A stretch of DNA of 24,100 nucleotides from UBA11891 sp965658355 (GCA_965658355.1 CBFHRX010000027.1:1-24100); one strand, 5' to 3'. Shown: positions 15,141 through 24,061, counted from the first letter of the stretch. Program-made: numbers and translations. Notes: generated by a model from the sequence alone, not told the origin.

Positions 15141-15779
15141 TTAGTTCTTACTCAGATATTCAGCAACTCCATCGCTGCTCCCAGCCATTGCTTCTTTCCC
15201 TTCTTCCCAGTTGGCAGGACATACCTCACCGTGAGTTTGGTTGTGTGTTAATGCATCGATAATGCGAAGATACTCGTCAACATTTCTCCCGATAGGCATG
15301 TTGTTAATTCCTTCGTGGTAGACAACCCCTTCTTCGTCTAAGATATAAGTGGCTCTATACGAAACATTGTCCCCGTCCATTAGTACCACACCGCTTTCCT
15401 CATCATAGCGTTCATTCGTAGCATCTAGAATGCCTAGTAAGCTGGATAAATTTCTGTTGCTGTCAGCTAAAAGATTGTAGGTAATCCCTTCGATACCACC
15501 ATTGTCTTTAGGTGTGTTTAACCAGGCAAAATGAACTTCTGCAGTGTCACACGATGCCCCAATTACAATTGTGTTTCTCTTTTCAAATTCTGGCAGCGCT
15601 TCTTGAAAAGCATGCAACTCAGTAGGACATACGTATGTAAAGTCTTTTGGGTACCAAAAAAGGACTACTTTCTTTTTGTTGTTAACAGCTTCTTCAAGCA
15701 CATTAACTTGGATTGTGTCCCCCATTTCATTCATGGCGTTCACACTTAAATCTGGGAATTTTTTTCCGACAATTGACAT
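15141..15779 (-). CDS. Typical 2-Cys peroxiredoxin (AhpC/Prx1 type)
   Basis: A 212-residue thiol peroxidase that reduces H2O2 and organic peroxides. The peroxidatic Cys51 is in FTYVCPTE with the catalytic Pro/Thr context (YPKDFTYVC), and Arg142 (YRATYIL) matches the conserved Arg. The resolving Cys187 is in GEVCPANW, the typical 2-Cys arrangement in which a disulfide forms between subunits. Cys77 is an extra one. I chose ATG 15779 rather than 15830: the earlier ATG lies upstream of the TACATTTG promoter element at 15803-15810, and MSIVGKKFPDL is a usual N-terminus. It heads an operon with the thioredoxin and a small protein. Confidence 0.92.
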   Translation of the reverse strand: MSIVGKKFPDLSVNAMNEMGDTIQVNVLEEAVNNKKKVVLFWYPKDFTYVCPTELHAFQEALPEFEKRNTIVIGASCDTAEVHFAWLNTPKDNGGIEGITYNLLADSNRNLSSLLGILDATNERYDEESGVVLMDGDNVSYRATYILDEEGVVYHEGINNMPIGRNVDEYLRIIDALTHNQTHGEVCPANWEEGKEAMAGSSDGVAEYLSKN

Positions 15780-15802
15780 AACAATATTTTTTTTAGTTGC
15801 CG

Positions 15803-15810
15803 CAAATGTA
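15803..15810 (-). promoter_or_regulatory. -7 promoter element for the peroxiredoxin operon
   Basis: On the - strand the bases read TACATTTG, matching TAnnTTTG, ending 23 nt before the chosen ATG. It argues against the longer in-frame start at 15830. Confidence 0.6.
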
Positions 15811-15834
15811 TCTTTAAAAAACCCATTCATTTCG

Positions 15835-15863
15835 TCTGGACATACCTATTGTTTATATCCAGA
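15835..15863. promoter_or_regulatory. Imperfect inverted repeat upstream of the peroxiredoxin promoter
   Basis: TCTGGACATA and TATATCCAGA form a 10-bp stem, with one G-U pair in the transcript, around a 9-nt loop. It sits about 25 nt upstream of the -7 element, between the NhaC stop and the peroxiredoxin gene. It could be an operator for a redox regulator or the weak end-hairpin of the NhaC message; no T-run follows it directly. It does not match the OxyR spacing ATAG-N7-CTAT. Confidence 0.4.
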
Positions 15864-15886
15864 TAGTAGAATCTTATATTGATTTT

Positions 15887-17329
15887 TTAAGACTTGCTTA
15901 ACTGCTTGATTTTGATGTTAAAAGCAGCAAATAGAAGGGTCATAAAAGGCGAGAGCCAATTGAAAATGGCAAAGGCAAAATACTCACCAACTCCAACTCC
16001 CAGTACCCCTGACTGGTAGGCTCCGCAAGTATTCCAGGGGATCAGAACAGAGGTGACAGTTCCGGAGTCCTCGAGGGTACGGCTTAAGTTTTCAGGCGCA
16101 AGTTTTCGATCTTCATAGGCTTTTTGAAACATTTTACCAGGGATTACCAAAGAGAGGTACTGATCGGAAGCCGTAATATTGATAGTCAAACAGGAGGCGA
16201 CCGTACTAGCAAATAGTTGAAAGGTGTTTTGTGCCCAGCCTAAGAGGACTTCACTTATTTTTTGCAAGGCTCCAATAGCATCCATAATACCACCAAATAC
16301 CATCGCGCAAATGACCAACCAAATGGTTCCCAACATACCTTCCATTCCGCCTGATGAAAACAGCTCTTTTAATATGGGGTCCTCGGTGGGGATTTGGGTT
16401 GAAATTGTAATGGCATCCATCAACACTTGATAAGCGCTGATGTTGTCTAATTGAGAGGCACCTGAAAGTGCGAGTAACAGATCTTTTTGAAAGAAATAGG
16501 CTGTTATAACCCCAAGTAGGGTACCTGCAAATAAAGCGACTAGAGGAGGGGCTTTTTTAACAATTAATAGAATGACAATAAGAGGGACTAAAAACAAACT
16601 CCAATGAATGCTAAACTGACTTTCAATGGCTTGTAAAAGTGCGGTTGTATCAGATTCTCCCTTGATACTTTGGGTGAGGCCCAGAATGATAAACACAAGT
16701 AAGGTGATGACAATACTGGGAACAGTCGTCAGGGTCATGTAGCGGATGTGGGTAAACAAATCACCTCCTGCCATGGCGGGAGCCAAATTTGTTGTATCGC
16801 TTAAAGGGGAAAGTTTGTCTCCAAAATAAGCGCCAGAAATCACAGCTCCAGCGATCATACCTGCCGGTAGCCCCATTGCTTTACCAATTCCAATGAGGGC
16901 AATTCCAACTGTAGCTGAGGTGGTCCAGCTGCTTCCTGTTGCTATCGAAATGACCGCACAGATTAGGATACAAGAGGGTAAAAAGATACTGGGATGCAAC
17001 AATTGCAATCCGTAGTAGATCATGGCAGGAATAACACCACTAACCAACCAGGTTCCTGCCAAGGCCCCTACAAATAGTAAAATCAAAATGGCTCCTGTTA
17101 CAGATTGCAGATTATCCGCTACCTTATCAATCATGTCTTCGTAGGGGATCTTTTTGCGGAAACCTACTGCGGCCGCTACAGCACCCCCAACTAATAATAT
17201 GAATTGATTGGATCCTCCTAATGCATCATCGCCAAATATACTGACGTTGATGGCCAACAATACAATCAGTATTATAAGGGGGAATACAGCCTCCCATACA
17301 CTCAGTTCCGACTTACTTTCCATGTCCAT
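15887..17329 (-). CDS. NhaC-family Na+/H+ antiporter
   Basis: A 480-residue inner-membrane protein with about 11-12 hydrophobic segments. The family signature GDKLSPLSDTTNLAPAMAG (about residues 169-187) is intact, preceded by a Gly/Ser/Thr-rich segment (ATGSSWTTSATVGIALIGIG), and a related GTVTSVLIPWNTCGAYQSG segment occurs near residue 425. NhaC proteins exchange Na+ for H+ and help with pH and salt balance, which fits a marine bacterium; some relatives carry malate/lactate. The gene is divergent from lpd across a 179-nt region. Start is ATG 17329, with another ATG two codons downstream. It is followed by the peroxiredoxin operon, with no clear terminator. Confidence 0.9.
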   Translation of the reverse strand: MDMESKSELSVWEAVFPLIILIVLLAINVSIFGDDALGGSNQFILLVGGAVAAAVGFRKKIPYEDMIDKVADNLQSVTGAILILLFVGALAGTWLVSGVIPAMIYYGLQLLHPSIFLPSCILICAVISIATGSSWTTSATVGIALIGIGKAMGLPAGMIAGAVISGAYFGDKLSPLSDTTNLAPAMAGGDLFTHIRYMTLTTVPSIVITLLVFIILGLTQSIKGESDTTALLQAIESQFSIHWSLFLVPLIVILLIVKKAPPLVALFAGTLLGVITAYFFQKDLLLALSGASQLDNISAYQVLMDAITISTQIPTEDPILKELFSSGGMEGMLGTIWLVICAMVFGGIMDAIGALQKISEVLLGWAQNTFQLFASTVASCLTINITASDQYLSLVIPGKMFQKAYEDRKLAPENLSRTLEDSGTVTSVLIPWNTCGAYQSGVLGVGVGEYFAFAIFNWLSPFMTLLFAAFNIKIKQLSKS

Positions 17330-17478
17330 TAAATCAATAGCATAATGTTACAATAAAATATTTTATTTAATCCAATTAAGAGGCGAATGATTTTTTCACT
17401 TCCCTCATGCAACAGATCACAAAGAGTCCGCAATGATATTTTAGGGGTATCGAATGGTTTAGAAGCAAGAAACATTCG

Positions 17479-17486
17479 TATTTTTG
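17479..17486 (+). promoter_or_regulatory. -7 promoter element for lpd
   Basis: TATTTTTG matches TAnnTTTG and ends 22 nt before the lpd ATG. A T-rich GGTTTAG about 18 nt further upstream may be a weak -33 element. The region 17330-17508 separates the divergent antiporter and lpd genes. Confidence 0.55.
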
Positions 17487-17508
17487 TAAGAATAAAAAAA
17501 ACCAAATA

Positions 17509-18909
17509 ATGAGTTCATTTGACGTTGTTGTAATCGGTTCGGGCCCAGGTGGCTATGTGTCTGCTATTCGCTGTGCACAGTTAGGTCTTAAAACAGCCCT
17601 GATAGAAAAATACGATACCTTAGGAGGTACTTGTCTTAATGTAGGCTGTATCCCTTCTAAATCCCTTTTGGATTCTTCTCATCATTATGAGGATGCTGTT
17701 AAGCATTTTGATACGCATGGGATCGAAATTCCAGGAGAAGTAAAAGTGAATCTTGAAAAAATGATTGGCCGTAAGCGCGACGTGGTGGCGCAAACAACCC
17801 AGGGAATCAATTTCCTGATGGACAAAAATAAGATTACTGTTTTACATGGTTTGGGACGTTTTGTTGACGCGACTCATGTGGAAGTAGTCGGCGAAAAAAC
17901 AGAAATTATAGAAGCCAAGAATGTTATTATTGCAACAGGGTCTAAGCCTGCTAATCTCCCTTTTATAGCACTCGACAAAGAAAGAATTATCACGTCTACA
18001 GAAGCTTTAGAATTAAAAGAAATCCCCAAGCATATGATCGTTATTGGCGGGGGTGTTATTGGATTGGAATTGGGTCAGGTGTACCGCCGATTGGGAGCCG
18101 AAGTTTCGGTTATTGAATACGCGGATCGTATTGTACCGGTCATGGATAATGCTGTTTCTCGTGAATTGCAAAAAGTATTGAAAAAACAAGGGGTGAAGTT
18201 TTATACCTCCCATGGCGTTAGTGCTGTTTCGAGAGAGCAGGATACCGTAACAGTAACGGCTACAGACAAAAAAGGAAACGAGGTACAGTTCCAAGGGGAT
18301 TACTGTTTGGTTTCAGTAGGAAGACGCCCTTTTACAGAAGGACTGCAACTAGAAAAAGCGGGCGTGCAACTCAACGAACGCGGGCAAGTGGTTGTGAACG
18401 ATCACTTGCAAACCTCAGTCTCGTCTATTTATGCGATTGGGGATGTGGTTAGAGGCGCTATGCTTGCCCACAAAGCAGAGGAAGAAGGCGTGCTGGTTGC
18501 GGAACAACTCGCAGGGCAGAAGCCTCATATCGATTACAATCTTATACCAAATGTCATCTATACCTGGCCAGAGGTGGCCTCTGTTGGGAAGACAGAAGAA
18601 GAACTAAAAGCTGCCAATGTGGCCTACAAAAGCGGACAGTTTCCGATGCGTGCCTTAGGAAGAGCGCGGGCTAGTATGGATACGGATGGTTTTGTGAAAA
18701 TTCTCGCCGATGCCACTACGGACGAAGTACTAGGCGTGCATATGGTAGGGGCTCGGGTAGCCGATTTGATTGCCGAAGCGGTTGCGGCTATGGAATTTAG
18801 AGCTTCTGCTGAAGATATCGCACGGATGAGTCACTCACACCCAACCTATGCTGAGGCTGTTAAAGAAGCAGCTCTTGCTGCCACTGAAGACAGAGCCCTG
18901 CACATTTAG
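17509..18909 (+). CDS. lpdA: Dihydrolipoamide dehydrogenase (E3)
   Basis: A 466-residue flavoprotein disulfide reductase of standard length. The FAD-binding GSGPGG is at residues 10-15, the redox-active disulfide is GGTCLNVGCIPSK (Cys42 and Cys47), and the NAD-binding GGGVIGLELG begins near residue 178. The C-terminal active-site pair is His444-Glu449 in HPTYAE. It reoxidises dihydrolipoamide of the pyruvate and 2-oxoglutarate dehydrogenase complexes with NAD+. It is a lone + strand gene with its own promoter element, and no E1/E2 genes are near. Its stop lies 6 nt from the stop of the convergent membrane gene. Confidence 0.96.
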   Translation: MSSFDVVVIGSGPGGYVSAIRCAQLGLKTALIEKYDTLGGTCLNVGCIPSKSLLDSSHHYEDAVKHFDTHGIEIPGEVKVNLEKMIGRKRDVVAQTTQGINFLMDKNKITVLHGLGRFVDATHVEVVGEKTEIIEAKNVIIATGSKPANLPFIALDKERIITSTEALELKEIPKHMIVIGGGVIGLELGQVYRRLGAEVSVIEYADRIVPVMDNAVSRELQKVLKKQGVKFYTSHGVSAVSREQDTVTVTATDKKGNEVQFQGDYCLVSVGRRPFTEGLQLEKAGVQLNERGQVVVNDHLQTSVSSIYAIGDVVRGAMLAHKAEEEGVLVAEQLAGQKPHIDYNLIPNVIYTWPEVASVGKTEEELKAANVAYKSGQFPMRALGRARASMDTDGFVKILADATTDEVLGVHMVGARVADLIAEAVAAMEFRASAEDIARMSHSHPTYAEAVKEAALAATEDRALHI

Positions 18910-18915
18910 GCAATT

Positions 18916-19977
18916 TTATTTTTGAAGTCTTTTTAGAAAGGTTTTTTTGTAGTGATTATAAGCAAACACAAGGCCCAGGCAAACTAGTATAAATAGTAGT
19001 GCGCTTGGAATAACGGCACTCAAGCTTAGGCTTTTGGACCAGAATTTATAAGCACCATAGCCGCTTAAACTCCCGTAAAGGAGAAAGTAATGTACTATGT
19101 AAATAGAAAAGGTATGACGTCCTATTAGGCTCCAGTAGCGTTGCCGCAGCCAAGGTTCTAGCATCTTAAAGAATGCAATGCATACCAACACATCCCCCAA
19201 GCGGATAAACAAATAGTTGTTATAGGCAATGGCTTTTGGTAGTTCCCATCCCCATCCTTGGTGAATCACTATCAAGAGTTTTGAGGAAAAGAAAATGAGA
19301 CTGAGTCCTACAAGTAAGGATAGCAGTATCCAACTTTTCGTAGACAACAGAGAAGCTTTATTGGAGAAGCTTCCTAAAAAGCCTCCTATTAAAACATAAC
19401 CCAACCAAGGAAAAAGCGAAAAGACACCTCCTTCTGCCTGGGTGAGATAGGCTGCTATAAACGTGGGAAGTTGTGGAAATACGAGTTCTGAATACAGGGG
19501 TTCGGTGAAAAAAATGACCCCACCACCAAAAAGACACATAAGGCCAAAGACAGAGGCGTAAAACCGGCAAACAAAATACAAGGCAAGTAAGATGAGTAGG
19601 CTCAATCCTATAATTTGTAGGACATCGGGTAAGAAAAAAGAACGATTGGGATAGCCTTCGAATAGACTCCAGATATTCAAGCGTACTACATACCCCCAGA
19701 ATAGAAGTTCAAGGACCCGCTTGAATCCTTTTGATACTCTTGGGTTTTGAAAGCCTTTTTGTGGATGGGCAAAAAACAACAAATAGGAAAAAACCCAGCC
19801 GCTAAGCGTAAAAAAAACAGGGGCTGTAAAGCCACGACAATACTTCCATACCCGATACCCCAAGCTGTTTATGTCAACCGATGTTGTATCCAGTAAACCA
19901 CTAATCCAGTGCCCTTGTAGCATCATTAAGATAGCCATGGCTCTTAGTGCATCTAGATAATACAACCGTTGTTTCAT
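18916..19977 (-). CDS. Polytopic membrane acyltransferase-like protein (HGSNAT/DUF1624 type)
   Basis: A 353-residue protein with about ten hydrophobic segments. The N-terminus (YYLDALRAMAILMMLQGHWISG, positions 6-27) carries the Asp-x-x-Arg then Gly-His pattern seen in the heparan-alpha-glucosaminide N-acetyltransferase catalytic domain (DUF1624) and in related acyltransferase-3 proteins; the His at about residue 22 is a candidate catalytic residue. A Cys-Arg-Gly turn (KYCRGFTAPVFFTLSGW, about 46-62) fits the same family. Such proteins acetylate or acylate surface polysaccharide or sugar substrates across the inner membrane. It begins 8 nt after argH, so it is transcribed with the arginine operon, which is an unusual companion. 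Substrate unknown. Confidence 0.8.
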   Translation of the reverse strand: MKQRLYYLDALRAMAILMMLQGHWISGLLDTTSVDINSLGYRVWKYCRGFTAPVFFTLSGWVFSYLLFFAHPQKGFQNPRVSKGFKRVLELLFWGYVVRLNIWSLFEGYPNRSFFLPDVLQIIGLSLLILLALYFVCRFYASVFGLMCLFGGGVIFFTEPLYSELVFPQLPTFIAAYLTQAEGGVFSLFPWLGYVLIGGFLGSFSNKASLLSTKSWILLSLLVGLSLIFFSSKLLIVIHQGWGWELPKAIAYNNYLFIRLGDVLVCIAFFKMLEPWLRQRYWSLIGRHTFSIYIVHYFLLYGSLSGYGAYKFWSKSLSLSAVIPSALLFILVCLGLVFAYNHYKKTFLKRLQK

Positions 19978-19985
19978 CTTCGGTT

Positions 19986-21272
19986 TTAGCCTTGGTCTAG
20001 CAGCTTCATTTTCTTTCTGATTTCGGGTATTGCTAAATTTCCGATGCTCCCCAAATGGGTATGTTCAAGCTCTCGATTGGCTTGATAGCTTCCATCGGCT
20101 ACTTGTTCACCCATTTTTTGGTAAGCTGTGCGGAAAGGCATTCCGGATTTCACCCATTCGTTTAAGGTGTCAACCGTAAATAAAGTATCGTATTTTTCAC
20201 TTTTTACTAAATCGGCTTTCACTTCTATCTGTTGCAATGAATACTGAAACAGCTCCAAGCAGTTTTTGAGCTCTTCTATGGCATTGAGGATAGGCGCTTT
20301 TGTAAGCTGTAAATCCCGATGATAGCCTGAGGGTAGATTAGTTGTCAGTTGGCTGATGCTGGCAGGCAGCGCTTGCAATAAATTGCATTTCCCACGAATC
20401 AATTCAAACACATCTGGGTTTTTCTTGTGCGGCATAATGGAGGAGCCGGTCGTAAGAGAATCAGGAAAGCTGATAAATTGATAGTCTTGCCCCATATAAA
20501 GACAAATATCCATGGCCATTTTACTCAGCGTAGCAGCAACAGCAGATAAAGCAGTGGCACTGACGCGTTCTATCTTACCGCGTCCCATTTGCGCTGCTAT
20601 GACATTGTATTTTACCGTAGCAAAATGTAGGTCTTCGGTTGTTTTAATGCGGTCAATAGGAAAGGAAGACCCAAAGCCCGCAGCACTGCCCAAAGGATTT
20701 TGGTCGCATATTTTATAAGCGGCTTGTAGTAGGATTCGATCGTCGATTAAGCCTTCTGCATAGGCCGAAAACCACAACCCAAAAGAAGAAGGCATGGCGA
20801 CTTGCATATGGGTATACCCCGGCATTAAACTGTCTTTGTGCTTTTCCGCTAGACTAAGCAACAAATCAAAAAGCGATTGTACTTGATCTTCGATACCTGT
20901 AAAAGCGTCCTTCAAATACAATTGCATGGCGACGAGAACCTGATCGTTTCGTGACCTTGCCGTGTGTATTTTCTTACCCAAATCTCCCAGCTTTTCAACC
21001 AAGAGTAATTCTATTTTAGAATGCATGTCTTCAAATTCAGGCTCGATCGTAAATAGGCCATCAACGGCTGACTTTTGGATCTCTACAAGTGCTGAAACAA
21101 GTTGATCGGCTTCTTCTTGCGTCAAAAGCCCTATATGCGCTAACATATTGGCATGGGCTATTGAAGCCTCACAATCATAGGGCGCTAAGATGAGGTCCAT
21201 TTCTCGGTCGTTGCCTACGGTAAAGGCATCAATTTTTTGATCTATAGGGATGTTTTTTTGCCACAATTTCAT
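19986..21272 (-). CDS. argH: Argininosuccinate lyase
   Basis: A 428-residue member of the fumarase/aspartase superfamily. It has the signature TGSSIMPHKKNPDVFELIRG (about residues 272-291), the TARSRNDQ motif and the GYTHMQVAMPSS motif with its His. It splits argininosuccinate to arginine and fumarate, the last step of arginine synthesis. It is slightly shorter than the ~460-residue enterobacterial enzyme. The start ATG overlaps the argE stop by 4 nt. Confidence 0.95.
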   Translation of the reverse strand: MKLWQKNIPIDQKIDAFTVGNDREMDLILAPYDCEASIAHANMLAHIGLLTQEEADQLVSALVEIQKSAVDGLFTIEPEFEDMHSKIELLLVEKLGDLGKKIHTARSRNDQVLVAMQLYLKDAFTGIEDQVQSLFDLLLSLAEKHKDSLMPGYTHMQVAMPSSFGLWFSAYAEGLIDDRILLQAAYKICDQNPLGSAAGFGSSFPIDRIKTTEDLHFATVKYNVIAAQMGRGKIERVSATALSAVAATLSKMAMDICLYMGQDYQFISFPDSLTTGSSIMPHKKNPDVFELIRGKCNLLQALPASISQLTTNLPSGYHRDLQLTKAPILNAIEELKNCLELFQYSLQQIEVKADLVKSEKYDTLFTVDTLNEWVKSGMPFRTAYQKMGEQVADGSYQANRELEHTHLGSIGNLAIPEIRKKMKLLDQG

Positions 21273-22330
21273 GTGAGAAGGTATTGGGTTAATAAAGCGA
21301 TATACAAATCGACTGCTTCTTCAATTTCAGCAGTATAAATAAATTCATCAGCGGAGTGGGAACGGCGAGAATCTCCAGGACCCATTTTGAGAGAAGGACA
21401 TTTGAGTGCCGCTTGATCAGACAGCGTAGGAGAGCCATAGGTGCTTCTCTTCAAGGCAACGCCAGCTTGCACTAAAGGGTGCGATTCTGCTATGGCAGAT
21501 GACTCAAGATGAAGCGAACGAGGGGTCAATTTACAAGGGGCCTCGTTTTGAAGTAATTGTGCTAATTCTGAATTGCTATAGCAATCGTTTACTCTGACAT
21601 CTACGACTAGATTTACAGCTGCTGGGACTACATTGTGTTGCGATCCTGCCGCTACTTGGGTGACTGTCATCTTTACAGGGCCTAATGCGGTTGAATGGCG
21701 ATTAAATTGATAGTTTTCAAACCAACTTAGCACCTCTGGAAGCTTCATGATGGGGTTGTCATCATTGGGATGAGCCGCATGACTGGGGGTTCCTTTTACA
21801 ACTCCATCGAATACGAGCAGGCCTTTTTCTGCTATAGCCATCTCCATCAGAGTGGGTTCTCCCACTATAGCCACGTCTATAGGAGGGAGTTGGTTTAAAA
21901 TCCCTCTCAGACTTTGCGGCCCCGCCGTCTCTTCTTCTACTGAGGCTACAAAAAGCAAATTGTGATTCAAGTCTGTGCGTTCGTAGAAGTGCGTAAAGGC
22001 AGCCAATAAGGACACCAATGCCCCTCCGGCGTCATTGCTGCCTAGTCCATACAGTTTTCCGTTTTCTATTGCAGGATCAAAAGGGTCTCGGGTGTAGGCT
22101 TTATTTGGAAAAACAGTATCGTGATGAGAATTTAAGAGTAGGGTAGGCTTAGCAGCATCATAATGTTGGTTTGTGGCCCAAACGGTATGGCCTATTTCGC
22201 GATAGGCAATCCGGTGTGAAACGCACCAATTTTTAAGATGAGTTGCGGTGCCACTTTCGTTTTCAGAAAATGATTCTGTGGCGATTAACGATTGCAACAA
22301 AGCAATAACTGTATCTGTTTTCACCTTCAT
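21269..22330 (-). CDS. argE: M20-family acetylcitrulline/acetylornithine deacetylase
   Basis: A 353-residue zinc amidohydrolase of the M20/DapE family. The first ligand pair is His69 and Asp71 in LLNSHHDTVFP, the bridging acid is Asp100 (GSNDAGGAL), the catalytic/metal Glu run is EEE at 132-134, and a further acid is Glu158 (VGEPT). It removes the N-acetyl group in arginine synthesis. Because the carbamoyltransferase here is the ArgF' type working on acetylornithine, its substrate is probably N-acetylcitrulline rather than acetylornithine (inference). It sits 1 nt after argB and overlaps argH by 4 nt. Confidence 0.9.
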   Translation of the reverse strand: MKVKTDTVIALLQSLIATESFSENESGTATHLKNWCVSHRIAYREIGHTVWATNQHYDAAKPTLLLNSHHDTVFPNKAYTRDPFDPAIENGKLYGLGSNDAGGALVSLLAAFTHFYERTDLNHNLLFVASVEEETAGPQSLRGILNQLPPIDVAIVGEPTLMEMAIAEKGLLVFDGVVKGTPSHAAHPNDDNPIMKLPEVLSWFENYQFNRHSTALGPVKMTVTQVAAGSQHNVVPAAVNLVVDVRVNDCYSNSELAQLLQNEAPCKLTPRSLHLESSAIAESHPLVQAGVALKRSTYGSPTLSDQAALKCPSLKMGPGDSRRSHSADEFIYTAEIEEAVDLYIALLTQYLLT

Positions 22331-22331
22331 C

Positions 22332-23105
22332 CTATTTCAGTATTTGTGTGTGTGGGCATCTCGTGTTCAATAGTTCCATAGATCCAACTCTAACACTTTG
22401 GACCCCCTTTTCCAGGGCTTCAAAGCAATGGGTTAGTTTGGGAATCATACCGGCTACAATTTGATTTTGTGTTTTCATCTCTTCAAAGCGTTTTCGGTCC
22501 ATTTTCTCAACCAATGTAGTAGGGTCGTTAACGTCTATCAAGACGCCTGGCTTTTCAAAACAATAGCTTAATTCAACTTTGTAATTGGCAGAAAGACTGT
22601 GCGCGATACTTGCAGCTAAAGTGTCTGCATTGGTGTTGAGAAGTTGTCCGTTGCCGTCATGTGTCAAAGCGCAGCAAACAGGTACTAAGCCGGCTTGACT
22701 AAAAGTATCAAACAATGCTGCGTTCACAGTAGTAATATCCCCAACCCAACCGTAGTCAATCTCTTTGACAGGACGCTTAACAGCTTGTACGGCATTCCCA
22801 TCAGCCCCAGACAGGCCGATAGCATTGCAATCCAAAGCTTGCAATTCGGCTACGAGGGTCTTGTTTAAACGGCCTGCATAGGTCATCAAAGCCACGTCCA
22901 GCATGTTGCTGTCAGTAACTCTCCGCCCCTCGATTAGGGTCACTTTTAGACCCAGTTTTTCAGCCAAGGCAGTGGCGGATCTTCCACCACCGTGGACCAA
23001 TATTTTAGGCCCTTCAATTTGACGAAAGCGTTTTAAAAATTCCTGTCGTGTCGCGGGATCTTCTAAAAGAGTGCCACCAGCTTTTACTACCTGTAATCTT
23101 TTCAT
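22332..23105 (-). CDS. argB: N-acetylglutamate kinase
   Basis: A 257-residue amino-acid kinase. It begins with VVKAGGTLL, the phosphate-binding Lys/Gly-Gly turn, followed by the VHGGG loop near residue 40 and the Gly/Asn-Ala-Asp (LLNTNADTLAAS) nucleotide-site region near residue 157. It phosphorylates N-acetylglutamate, the second step of arginine synthesis. Length fits the short, hexamer-lacking E. coli-like class. Its start overlaps the argF' stop by 4 nt. Confidence 0.94.
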   Translation of the reverse strand: MKRLQVVKAGGTLLEDPATRQEFLKRFRQIEGPKILVHGGGRSATALAEKLGLKVTLIEGRRVTDSNMLDVALMTYAGRLNKTLVAELQALDCNAIGLSGADGNAVQAVKRPVKEIDYGWVGDITTVNAALFDTFSQAGLVPVCCALTHDGNGQLLNTNADTLAASIAHSLSANYKVELSYCFEKPGVLIDVNDPTTLVEKMDRKRFEEMKTQNQIVAGMIPKLTHCFEALEKGVQSVRVGSMELLNTRCPHTQILK

Positions 23106-24046
23106 TGCTGTAAGAGGGTTTCGAGTACGGCTTGTGCCACATAGGTTCTGTTATGGGCTTGTGCTATAACAAGGCTATTGGGACTGTCTAAGACTTCATC
23201 GGCTACGACTACATTTCGCCTTACGGGAAGGCAATGCATAAATTTGGCTTGCTTTGTCAAAGCCATTTTTTCGGAATTGATGATCCAATCTTTTTCCGGT
23301 TTGAGAATCTGCCCGTACTGTTCAAAAGAAGACCAGTTTTTGGCGTAGATAAAATCAGCTCCTGTAAAGGCTTCTTCTTGTTGGGTTGTAGTGGCAATGC
23401 CTTCTGTAATTGCAGGATCCAGTGCATAGCCTTCTGGGTGCGCGATTATAAAATCAGCCTCTTGCTGTTTCATCATTTGGACAAAAGAATTGGCTACAGC
23501 CTGTGGCAATGCTTTTGGGTGCGGTGCCCAGCTCAACACTACCTTCGGTCGTTGCGATGGCTTGTTCTCAGCAAGGGTCAAAGCATCCGTTAAGGCCTGT
23601 AATGGGTGGGCTGTAGCACTTTCTAAATTAACAACGGGAATACTGCTGTATTGGACAAAGCGTGTCAGAATTTTTTCTGCTTTGTCCTCCTCTCTATTTT
23701 TCAATTGCGCAAAGGCTCGTATCCCGACTATATCGCAATATTGTGAAATGACGGCTGCCGCTTCTTTGATGTGCTCTGCGCTATTTTGATTCATGATAAC
23801 CCCATCCTCAAATTCCAATTGCCAGCCGTCTTTATTGAGGTTCATCACGAGGGTTTGCATCCCTAGATTGTGTGCTGCTTTTTCGGTGCTCATGCGTGTG
23901 CGTAGGCTGGGGTTAAAAAATAATAACCCCATCGTTTTACCCCGACCTAAGGCTTGATTCTTCAAGGGATCTTGTTTGTATTCTTTGGCTTTTTGAAGGG
24001 TACCCTCAATATCCGGCCATGTGGCTAAGTTTGCGAAGTGTTTCAT
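23102..24046 (-). CDS. argF': N-acetylornithine carbamoyltransferase (ArgF')
   Basis: A 314-residue transcarbamoylase. The carbamoyl-phosphate loop is NPSLRTRMST (about residues 46-55), and the ornithine-side loop is FMHCLPVRRNVVV near residue 260. A conserved SATAHPLQALTDALT segment is also present. SLRTR instead of STRTR, and HCLPVRRN instead of HCLP plus the usual ornithine loop, point to the Bacteroidetes type that carbamoylates N-acetyl- or N-succinyl-ornithine. Start chosen at ATG 24046 (MKHFANLATW), by analogy to family N-termini; an in-frame ATG at 24055 also exists. First complete gene of the arg operon. Confidence 0.9.
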   Translation of the reverse strand: MKHFANLATWPDIEGTLQKAKEYKQDPLKNQALGRGKTMGLLFFNPSLRTRMSTEKAAHNLGMQTLVMNLNKDGWQLEFEDGVIMNQNSAEHIKEAAAVISQYCDIVGIRAFAQLKNREEDKAEKILTRFVQYSSIPVVNLESATAHPLQALTDALTLAENKPSQRPKVVLSWAPHPKALPQAVANSFVQMMKQQEADFIIAHPEGYALDPAITEGIATTTQQEEAFTGADFIYAKNWSSFEQYGQILKPEKDWIINSEKMALTKQAKFMHCLPVRRNVVVADEVLDSPNSLVIAQAHNRTYVAQAVLETLLQQ

Positions 24047-24061
24047 TAGTTCCATATAATT

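Noticed and set aside
15780..15830. Longer peroxiredoxin start at 15830
   Set aside because: It would put the start upstream of the -7 element and add a Lys/Phe-rich N-terminus unlike the family.
23234..23789. + strand open frames opposite argF'
   Set aside because: Antisense shadows of a well-conserved gene.
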